Shown here: in pieces, positions 48,300 through 64,000 of the stretch | How positions within the stretch are numbered: position 1 is the stretch's first letter | Layout: each line of letters starts with the position of its first letter | NCBI GenBank assembly: GCA_943735955.1 | Contig: OX030958.1 | Span: forward strand, 5,410,626-5,474,625 | Length of the DNA stretch: 64,000 bases | DNA from: Piscicola geometra | Lineage: Eukaryota > Annelida > Clitellata > Hirudinida > Piscicolidae | Reading direction: 5' to 3' | The notes under the pieces: generated by a model | The model's database searches: none | Seen by the model: only the letters and a program-made list of their open reading frames with translations | Told to the model about the DNA's origin: nothing | Position numbers and translations under genes: made by a program

Positions 48300-51200
48300 C
48301 ACACATGTTTTTTAAAGTTTGTTACGAATGCACTAAGAGACAGACAATGTATTAACTTACATCACTTTGACGAAAAAGCGACAACAGTCTTGTAAATCAT
48401 TCAAAATAATTCACTCATTTAAGAAAAGAAGATTTTTTACTTCTAAGCACACAAAAAACGCAAACTAGTGTATTCAAACACATTAATTACATATTTTTCT
48501 TTAAAAAAATAAACAACCAACTTAGAATTAGAAAAAAAAGATTAAATAAATTTGGTACATTTTTTTATCGACAAATAAAAGAGAGAAATGTGTTTTAAAT
48601 GCCACCGAGTGGTTACAAGCTTCGTGGTAGAGCGAATTGCCTGACAAGTTTCTTGATAGATCGTTTGTTTTTACGTGTTTTTATATTCTATGATCTTGTT
48701 TTTACGATTTCTAAAAAAGATTTACATGTAATTACATAATTAATTGCAGTTTCTGAATCCATCATTGAATCGTGAAGTGTACATTGTTTTGTAAAATAAT
48801 TTGAAAAAGTATGCGTATCTTTTTTATGTGACATTTTTTTATCGTTTGAATTATTCCTAGGAGTCAAAAGTTAATTTGTATAATCAAAAACTTTAGCATT
48901 AAAATACAGTTTCAAAAAATAGAATATTTTAACAATTTTATATGTAGAAAAACAATAAATTATTTTGTCACTTAAAAAAATCACATTAATAAGTGTAAAT
49001 TATGCCCTTGGTAATGAACTGTTTAGACTTAGAAACGAAGAAGCTTTAGTCGCACGTCGAAACCAAATCAAGTGATACGATACAAGAGAAGCAAGCCGGT
49101 ATAGAGTTTTATGGCTGTATCTTCAACACCACAATGGTAGTTTTTCACTATATTTTTCTCTTAGGTACATTTTTAATGACAAAGATTTTGACACATGTTA
49201 TCACATGAGCTTTTATTATGACGTTTCGTTATTTATTGATGAAAATATATTTATTGAAAACAGGTTTCATTTCTCCTATTATCTAAACACTTCTGTTTCA
49301 TTCTTCTGGAAAAAAACTTTGTACATTTCTTTATTTATTATAAATATTTAAGCTATAAAGTAAAATAAAAGTTTAACAACAATAATAAATAATTCTATTA
49401 AAGTTTGAAAGATTGAGTTTATAGAAGTTAGTTAATTTAGATCGGTCATTCTAAACCCAAAACATAATATAAATCATACAAGGGATTTAGATATTCAAAT
49501 CTAATTAAAAATATCTCTTTATACATATTTTTAGAAACAATTTAAATACTTGTCAAATCTATTTTAAACTTTTCTGTGGAAACATAGGAGGCCCAGTTCG
49601 TTTATTACGTCTCGGAATTCCAAACACGGTCATTCTAAATCAGTAGAAAGATAAAAAACGCTAACCATCACTCTTGCCTATTTTTGCATTTATTTACATA
49701 AATCTAATGTTTTGATACATAATAAATTATAATATCACTTCCACTCTCATCTTGTTCTAGAGTTTTTTCATTTACTTTTCTAATTTTTACACAGCCCTTC
49801 ACATGATTTATCCGCTCTTTCGGAGAAGAATGGGTTTGCAATAAAACCTTATGTATAATTCAGATGTTTCATTTTAGTTTTCTTTATTTTCATTTTCAAT
49901 TTCTTTTTTATTTCTATTTTATTAAGAAAGCGAGGTTTTGTGAGTTTATATAAGCTTGAACCCTGTCAAGCAAAAGCTGTTAAAGGTTTAAAAGGTTTAC
50001 TATATGAGAAAATAAGTGGTTTCATTTAATTAGTTATTTTTAGTGAAATAGGCAGCATACATTTTTACAATTCATAGTATGTTTAAAACTCACATCTCAA
50101 ATAATAAATTACAATTCCACAATTTATTTCAAGCTTACATTCATAAGACAGATTTCATAGAAGATTTCATTGTATAAATAAAGAATTGTCTACGCATCAG
50201 TCAAATAAGATTAAAAATATACTATTTTAATTCTGTAAATTAACTAAAAAATAATCATAATAGATCGGGTGTTACATAAAATATGTTAACGAAAGACCGC
50301 TCTTTAAGGAGGCTAGGCTGAGAGACTATTGTGAAGAAAGTAGGTTGTCTCCACCTTAACTTTGAACAGAGAGGAATTTTAATAGTGATAAAAATATTTT
50401 TGGTACACTTAAAACAAAAGCAATCTAATTATTGTTGAAATAATTTCTGTTTAATCTTATGCTGATTGTTTGCATAAAACGTGTTCAAAAAAATATTATT
50501 TTAAAGAAATTTTCTATTATCACAATTACGTCTATTTGCGTAATATGCGGTGCGTGGTGTAGTTTAGAAGGAATTCTAGAAATGGTTTTGAAAAGAATTT
50601 TTTATGAACAAAACTCATAAATAATCTCAATATTAGTGTTTTAAAATAATATAATTGTTATATGTTACTGTTATTACCTTAAAATACTAGATTGTTCGGA
50701 CATCCATAATGTTCACACACCATCCTTTTTTTAAATAATTATTTTTTGGGATCTCAAGTCAAACATAAATTTTTAAAACTAGAATGTCTACCGTGATAAT
50801 TATGGCACAAAAAAATAAAGTTAGCAAATAAAATGATATTTTACGCTATTTATTATGTTTTTACTCATTTTATTGGTATCATTGAGATAACAACTAAAAA
50901 ACTTTAAAAAAACTTTTAATATCGAATAAATATTTATTTATTATAACAAAATATTTTTATTTAGGGTAAATCAATATCCGATTTTTAATTTACCTTTTGA
51001 TTGTGAATCTATAAATTAATTTCGACATTTTATTACTTATTTATACTGTTTTATTTGAATGATTTTTTTCCTGTTTGAAACATGTCACAATATATCCTCT
51101 TTTACATCAGGTTATTATTTTATATTTATATATATATTGGATAATAATTCAGATTATTTTATTTGTAATGCTGTAATTGATCTTTATTATTTTCCTTCTT

Positions 51201-53733
51201 TTTGTGATGTTAACCATGTTTTTAAGACAATTTTTATGTTTTTCAGAGACCTAGAAAAACATTCAATGTTCCTAAAATTCTTATATTTCTCTCAAGTGTT
51301 TGAAAGGCAGTAGTTTTCTGGTCCTATACAACCAATCTATCAGTTCGATTTAAATGATCTTAATCCAAACCTTCTCATCAACTTTTAAAGCTTTTGTTTC
51401 GTGGCGTTAAAAGATAAATATAAAAAAGGATAAAACTCTGCATAGAATAAGATTAAAAACATTTGTATAAAAACAGCGGTTTATAACAATAATTTTTTTT
51501 TACTTTTAAAACTTTATTTAAATTTTTAAAATATTTTTAGATAATTGAATAAAACTAAATAAAAACTCTTTTACCTTTGTAGGCACAAAAAACTATTCAA
51601 GCTCTAAAACCCCTGTAATAGTAAAAAATAAAAATAGTTTTTTTTATTTATTTATAATGTCAAAACATAATTTTTTTATGTAGTTAGTACCGAAAACAGA
51701 ACAACAGAAATAACATCCTTATGAGAAATCAGTTATAAATAAAAGGTATTCCAGATATAAAAAAAGTTCTATAAACTAATTAATCTCTATCGTACTCATG
51801 AGTTGGCAACCTTTTGATATAAGAGTTCTAGACTGGCAATCTTCTTTTTTTAGATAATTATTTATCAACACTCATATGTTGCTTCATTGGTTTTTAGCTT
51901 TAATTTTCCGAAATGAATGATTTCATTCAGGCCCGTACCCAGGGTTTTTAGTTAAGTTAAGATTGGTACATATTATGAATGACTAAAGATTTAATTATTT
52001 CAATTCAGTGAAACTTTTAAATTTCATGAGTTATTTTTCTGGCCTTTATCGTAATGGCTGGATTTTCTAAACATTACGTGTATTGACAATGTGGTACTAG
52101 ACATTACGCGAAATGCCTGGTTTTTTCAGGCTTTACGTGAAATGCATGATTACGCGTTTAGAGTGAAACATACATATAAGCAGGTATATAAAGTGAATTT
52201 ACTAATTTTTTTTGTTTTGTCTTCTCCGTGCTTTCATAAATCAGAACTAGCTATTAAATAACATAGACCCAGACCGTAAATTATGAATGCTCCATGAAAG
52301 CTATTTGATAATAAAATAATATACATGGCTGTTTATATTATTGAATCAGATGTATAAATTGTTTGTATTTTGGGATATTTTAAAGTTATAATCAGCGTCT
52401 GCCGGTAGTTTTTATGTATTATTTTGACTTTTTTCTATTACTTTGAAAAATATCTGATACGAATTAAATGTAAATTTTCACCAAAAATCTTTTTGGAAAT
52501 CTTATATATTCCTCATCTCAGCTAGACAGTTAAAGAAAAATAAAGGATATCATGTTTTCGAAATAGGTCTAAAAGATGTAAACACATGTCTTAGTTTCGA
52601 TGAAATGTTGAACTTTCATCACTTGAATGGGAAAATACCAGAGCCAGCTAATTATCAAAGTTTTACTGTTATTTATAATTTTTTTTCCTATTTAATTAAA
52701 TAATTATATTTTAAAAGCACTATGAAAATAGTTAAATATATATTTAATTAATAATCTATTTAGGCTTTTTGGTTAATTTAAAATTTAAAAAAAGTGTCTG
52801 ATTCTTCTGCTTAAACAATTTTATTTCCCTTCTAAAGGAATTTTACTTTTCACTTATGGATATTTTTTGTGAAAACCATTCAAACCATGATAAGAAATGG
52901 ATGATTAAATACTCCTGTATCGCTTGCTTTATTGAAATTCTTCCACATTCCGAAAAGTCCAATGTAAGTTATCCTTGATTCTCCTATAATAGAAACAAAA
53001 TAAATTAGGTTCGTAATTCTTTAATAATAATTATAATAATTCAAAAATAGTTGAAGAAAGGTTTCGTCATTAACGAATTAACGAAGATGCTGCTCAATAG
53101 AAGAGAGGAAATGTCTGCGATGTTTAATGGCGAACTACAAATAACCACGCAACTATTCATACTATTTTTAGGTTAGTTATAATTATTATTAAATTCCTAT
53201 TCAAATGTATATATAACTTTTTATATTAGAAATAATTGATTTTCTTGTTCTTATCTGTTTAAAATAGTCTTACTTCTATATAATTGTAATCTAAATTTTC
53301 ATTTGTTAAATGTAAATAAATTAAGTGGCATCAAAAAGCAAGTGGAATAAAAGTTAAAAGAAAATCTTGTAAATCCAATGGAACATTATTTTATAATTAA
53401 CAAGCCATTTGAAGGCCCTTACACTTGTTTCTTGATTAACTATAGTAGTCTGTTCCAAGTGTTTAAATATTTGGAATAGATCAGTAATTGCTCTATTTTT
53501 TCTTCTATTTATGTTTTCTATTTTTTGTTTTTTCTGTATCTTTCGAAATTTTAAAAGGTTCACTAAAAGGCTTTTATTAAAGATCTTTAAAAAAATATTT
53601 GTAAATGATATTCTCAATTAGCTATGATGTATTCATTTCTCTGGAAAGGGGAGAAAATAAGAAGCAATCGTCTAGGATTTTTAGCACTCAGCTGTTTGCT
53701 TTTTGCAATTAAAATTAAAAAGACACAAGAACC
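48300..53733. other. Gene-poor AT-rich stretch
   Basis: I find no coding exon with splice support. At ~53,092-53,170 a plus-strand Met frame (MLLNRREEMSAMFNGELQ) runs into a G|GTTAGT donor-like site and could be a lone first exon, but nothing joins it. A CpG-rich stem-loop segment at ~52,103-52,152 resembles the one at 47.2 kb. Confidence 0.4.
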
Positions 53734-53921
53734 TGTTGGTAGGCACCATAGCGGTTGCCTTTAGTTTCATCCAGTTATCTTAAATATTATTTAGTTTTAC
53801 ACAATTATTTTGTAGTGTACCTCATTTGAAATTGGATTGTGGTGACATTTGTCTTTTTAGTACTATATAAAAGAATCACCTAATTCAATAAATTTCTCTT
53901 TCTCCCTTTCTACTACTTACA
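53734..53921 (+). mobile_element. LTR of a decayed LTR retrotransposon
   Basis: 188 bp beginning TGTTGG and ending TTACA (TG...CA ends). It contains a TATA box (tatataaaa, ~53,867) followed by an AATAAA signal ~25 bp downstream, the usual promoter and polyadenylation layout of a compact LTR. It is followed at once by attggtgacccc, a typical primer-binding-site sequence. No second LTR was recognised in the window. Confidence 0.65.
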
Positions 53922-54199
53922 ATTGGTGACCCCTAGAAATTTGAATTAGTTTAATTCAATATTGTTATAACTGATTTGGCATATTTTCACATTAATTTCA
54001 AGCCTATTTAATTATATTTCAAGTTTTTATTAATTTATCTAGCATAATTTGCCACATTTTAAGTCCTCAAACTTTTTTTATTCTTTTTATGTGTGTTTAT
54101 TCCAACTTTATAATAATGGGAGCTTGGTCTAGAGGCAAGAGTGACAACCAACAGAATAGGAGTAGCAAAGCACTGTCAGCTCTTTTTATAAACCATTGA
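53922..54199 (+). pseudogene. Retrotransposon leader and truncated gag-like start
   Basis: The primer-binding site (tggtgacccc) abuts the LTR. A Met frame at 54,116 of 28 codons (MGAWSRGKSDNQQNR then a stop at 54,197-54,199) is placed where a gag start would be. Nothing recognisable as pol follows, so the element is a remnant. Confidence 0.4.
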
Positions 54200-55588
54200 T
54201 TTAGCTATTTATATTATTATTTCCGCATTATTATATGGTCATTCACATAGGTATTAAATATGATAAAGTCATCTATTTAATGTATTCTTTTTATTAATAT
54301 CAACCTTCTTTTTTTTCACAAAAAAAATATTTATTTATTAAATATTATTATAACTATTTTATATTTAAATCAATAATCAGTTTTTTATAAACATATAATT
54401 GTAGATTATTGTTATTGTTACTTTTAACAGTTAAAGTTATCTTATTATTCTTAACAGAGTGCTTTTGAAGCTTGATTTGGCTAAACACCACGTTAACGAT
54501 ATTCTTAGTTGAATTGTATTGGATTGTATTGTATTGTACAACGTAAAATTTATACATACCCAGTTTTTTAATTTTTTATATAGACATAATCAATTATAGA
54601 CATATCGAATTTTATATAGATTAAAAAATCAAGGAAAAAATAAAATATATAATAGCGAAATAATCAACAAATTATCGAGTATAAGTTCGATAAAAACAAG
54701 GATGTTAAAGATCGATTACCTGGCAATGAATACAGATCTTATGAGTTCCAGAGACCACAAAGCGCTCTTGACGGAACAGCTGATGAATTGTGAGGTTTAT
54801 TTCAATGTTGATACCGTTTAAAAAGTATTATTGCCTTGGTTTTTTTATACAGTGCCATAGGATGGAGTTAATTTAAAATTGTTAGTTTTTAACAGTTTTT
54901 CATTATGGATAATAAATAAAGTTTGTGGTGTTAAAAAGTGTGGATATTGGCTTTAAATGTCGTTTATTAAAATAAATAAAACTATAATAATCAAATTGGT
55001 AGAATATTTAACCTCAGTCTGTAAAAAGAATATAAAAATAAGTCAATTGAAAAAAAACGCAATAAATAATATGTATATAATATATTGTATATAATATATT
55101 TTATATTATACATAACGTCTACAACAAAACAATGGGATTAAAGTTGCTTTTTCGGGGCGCTTTCATGGATCGGCATGTCTATGATTTGTCTATGTCTCAA
55201 TGTAGCATTAAATCAATTATTACCTCCCCGCCAATTATGCACTTTCTTTGTTGTTTCCTCGCAATAAAACACTTGAAGAATTTCTCTCCATACAGCTTTC
55301 TCTCCGCTCTATTCCTTCATTTAAAGATGTTTCCGATACTTACAGTGTTTTTCTATATACAAAAACTATTGCATGTTTCTTTGATATATATAATGCGAAG
55401 TATGTTTTGCTTTTTTAAAACTTTTTAGAGATAATACTAAAGAATTATTTGTATTTTTATAAACATCAATTTCCATGAAAAAATCAACAACGTCAATACC
55501 GCTTCCATAGCATACTGATTTATTTAAAACCCTCATAAAATCTTCGACTAACCACACCAATTCCCAAAAGGCTGTATGGCATTTGTAG
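54200..55588. other. No confident gene; possible 5' exons of the downstream gene
   Basis: Around 55,282-55,400 the plus strand after CATACAG reads RSIPSFKDVSDTYSVF and onward to a donor-like GCGAA|GTATGT, which could be an exon of the plus-strand gene that follows, but I could not join it in phase. A minus-strand frame at 55,366-55,611 is also protein-like in composition; being antisense to the proposed exon, only one can be right. Confidence 0.35.
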
Positions 55589-57306
55589 GTCTCTTTGGCA
55601 GCCAACATCATCTCCTCGACTGTTTCCTTGACACCTTCTCCAACAATGTTAATACATATGTATTAGATTAACCATGAATATTCTAAGTTTGGAAAGTGTT
55701 CTTTCTTGAATTTTGGGTTTTATGCCTACAACTATTTTTTTAATTCATTTTTACTTTTCAATAAATTCACTCATCGTATTTCAAAACCTGAATCGTTTTT
55801 AAATGCAAAATATTGAACTTCATTTCAAATGAAATTTAATAATATATTTTAAAATCTATATTATATTTTTCAAAGTTTTAAATATTTTTAATTAAAATAA
55901 TAAACCTCCATGCAAACACACACAGCTTCAGACTTTGCGGGCTTCCCACAGAGACGATGTTTTATGGGTTGAGAGCCATTTATTACATTTGTTATTTCAC
56001 TAAATTTTTTTCTTTTTATTTCCATAATTTTTCCAACATCCCAAGATTTGCACCGTATCATCATCAAGTTAATTATAAAAAACTGGCTGATCTCTTTGAA
56101 GAGAACTCCAACGAAACCTCCCATCAGATTCGTCTCATCAGAGTGTTGCCGCTTCTTCTCCAACAACACCCTTCAAGCGTCATCCGTCTCCACAACACAC
56201 ACGGTGGTAGCTTTGTAGTGTCTTTCGCCGAGAATTTACCGTCAGCCATTAGCGTGTAATCGTTGTATTTAGAGTTCAATAAAAGCTTTTGAAAATTGCT
56301 CAGTATTGTAAAATAAAAACCTAGTTTCAAGGTCAGTGCTTACTTGGTGCATACTTCTCTTTTCCTTCTCCTTCTTCTTGTGTGCATGTATGCCACACTT
56401 CAACACGTGTTCAAGGCATTTGGTATGCCTTTATGGTTTATTGTAGGAAGTCGTAAAATGATGTTCTAGTTATGGGCTGCTTACTTTAAGGAATACGCGA
56501 TTTATTGGTTTGTTTTTTTCTCAACATTTTAAATATTTTAAAAAATATAAAAACAATTTCATTAAATTTCTCTAAAATCATTTTAGAAAAAGAAATTTCG
56601 ACGATCACTTTTAATAATTTTTTAAAAAGTTCAATTTTTAAATTCTGTATCGACAGCCTACTTTCGTGGAAGTAACCTTTAGACACGGCATCCAGATGCA
56701 ATATTCCAAACTTGACATTCATGCTCGCAATCAATCACTCATGAAGGCAAGCATACCCTCTCTGACGATCATTCATCATCGTTGCCATGACAACCATCCT
56801 ATAGCACTATGTATTACATTGCTTTGTTATTTCATATTGCGTGATAGTTCTTTGAGCTGTATGTGTGTGTTTATGTGTGTCTGTGTACGCTTATGTGTAT
56901 CTGTGTTTATGTGTCTCTGTGTACGCTTATGTGTATCTGTGTTTATGTGTGTCTGTGTGTTTATGTATATCTGTGTGTTTATGCGTGTTGATGTGTGTCT
57001 GTGTGTTTATGTATGGTGAGTTAAACATTAGGGTTGGGGGTGGTGTTCACAAAAAACCAGGTTAAGGCTAGGTGTAAAAATGTGTGTATGTGCACGCACA
57101 CACTTGATTGGCACATACAACAAAGGGGGAGGGATCGGCAAAACGAGCACTTTTATGCGTGACTAAATCCACTGTCTTTGAAGTTTCCGAGAAATGTTTG
57201 AGTTTCCATGAGAGGTGTTGCCTATTCCGCGAACGAGCAGTCATCTTTCAATGTCTCAAATTCGCCGGTACAAAGCAATATCGAATGATTCGCTGGTTTT
57301 TAGCAG
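55589..57306 (+). CDS. Provisional upstream exons of the large plus-strand gene
   Basis: Candidate exons 55589-55647, 55926-55967 and 56069-56203 have good AG/GT borders and mutually consistent phases, reading FLDTFSNN, LQTLRASHRDDVLW and LIIKNWLISLKR. A following block from ~56,655 (PTFVEVTFRHGIQMQYSK) keeps the phase. The 56,069-56,203 block is also open and more protein-like in another frame (DLFEENSNETSHQIRLIR), so the frame is unsettled. A last block, ~57,110-57,306, reads VFEVSEKCLSFHERCC and ends AGCAG|GTAATC in phase 1, which joins the confident exon at 57,968. Confidence 0.4.
56862..57015. repeat. Imperfect TG-rich repeat
   Basis: Irregular tandem copies of tgtgtttatgtgtgtctg and tgtgtacgcttatgtgtatc, probably intronic. 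Open frames in it are repeat artefacts. Confidence 0.8.
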
Positions 57307-57967
57307 GTAATCTTTTACAAAAAAACGGGGTTTAAAAATACTTCTTGAATATCGCGGTAATGGTGTGTGTTTTTTTGTGTATTTTGATATTTTTGATTAC
57401 TAAAATGTTGTTTATTTTTTCTGTATATTAAGGCTTTTTAAATATTTTAATTAATTCATGGTTTTATATATTTTAACTTTGTCCGTTAATTTTTGTTTAA
57501 GAAAAAATTTTGTATACTTTTTATTTTTATATGCTTTCCATATTATTTTTCCGTGAGGAGTTCTACCAAAGACTCGAATAAAAGTTCAATGAATTTCTTC
57601 AAACACGATTCATTACTGTAAATTACGGTGTAATCCTAGGATAGAGTATCACGAAAAAATGTCTTTTTGTGAAATATTTCTTTAAGCAGGCGCTGATAAA
57701 CTAGCTTTTCTCGTCAAAAGTAAACAAGTAATTGTAGAAATTTTTGGTTTTTTGTTTATTATGATGAATTTATTTTATACTTATGATTATTTAATTTGTG
57801 TACCTATAATCATATAATCATCACATTTGCCGTAATCGTCATCATCAAAACTTAACTTTTTAAAATTCATTTTTATTTATCATAATTTATTAATTTATTA
57901 ATCAGTGTACAATGCATAGATAACATAACCCCTGTATTTTACACCGAAGCAACAACTACACACACAG

Positions 57968-63919
<5,952 letters not shown>

Positions 63920-64000
63920 GTGACAAAAGGTACTTCCTTGATGTCTTTATGATCTTTTCAAAGTGAAGAAATATATATTTTTTTCAGTTCAACACCTTAA

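Noticed and set aside
55366..55611. Minus-strand 81-codon frame with fairly protein-like composition
   Set aside because: No splice partners on the minus strand, and it overlaps a plus-strand exon candidate that joins its neighbours in phase. Not excluded completely.

Overview
This is a piece of an AT-rich animal genome with short spliceosomal introns. The evidence is matrix metalloproteinase (MMP) genes split into many small exons, a SAP-domain gene with asparagine and glutamine runs, a eukaryotic tRNA-Asn, long microsatellites and decayed transposons. I would guess an invertebrate, possibly an arthropod: the first MMP exon carries a peritrophin-like Cys pattern, and a decayed mobile-element gene resembles one I associate with arthropod genomes. 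That guess is weak.

Layout. 1-4.4 kb has no recognisable gene. 4.4-32.2 kb holds three minus-strand MMP genes in tandem (called MMP-1, MMP-2 and MMP-3 here, low to high coordinate). I could join their exons with matching splice phases into open frames of 760, 629 and 638 codons. Each encodes a signal peptide, a short Cys-rich domain, an enlarged propeptide ending in a cysteine switch, a zinc protease domain (HExGHxxGxxH), a Thr-rich hinge and a four-blade hemopexin domain. MMP-2 and MMP-3 lie in two ~10 kb tandem copies (about 15.68-25.57 and 25.57-35.58 kb). The duplication breakpoint is inside the neighbouring SAP gene, so a truncated pseudogene of that gene sits between MMP-2 and MMP-3. 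34.5-42.8 kb is the intact SAP gene: two exons, minus strand, 1848 codons. 42.8-55.5 kb is largely gene-poor, with a long CA microsatellite, MITE-like sequence and a retrotransposon LTR. From about 55.6 kb to beyond the window end a plus-strand gene encodes a large helical-repeat-like protein full of homopolymer runs. A tRNA-Asn gene lies in one of its introns and a ~335 bp palindrome in another.

What stands out. The propeptide region of the MMPs has been rebuilt by repeated duplication of tiny phase-compatible exons. MMP-1 carries four copies of a 26+46 nt exon pair and four copies of a 45-48 nt cassette. MMP-2 went through at least two further internal duplications, in which the extra propeptide and cysteine-switch exons are disabled in complementary ways, leaving one intact cysteine-switch exon. 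MMP-2 and MMP-3 have also replaced two of the four structural-zinc ligands and differ from each other mainly around the active site, although their flanks and introns are nearly identical. Together this looks like a fast-evolving protease cluster with lineage-specific activation domains.
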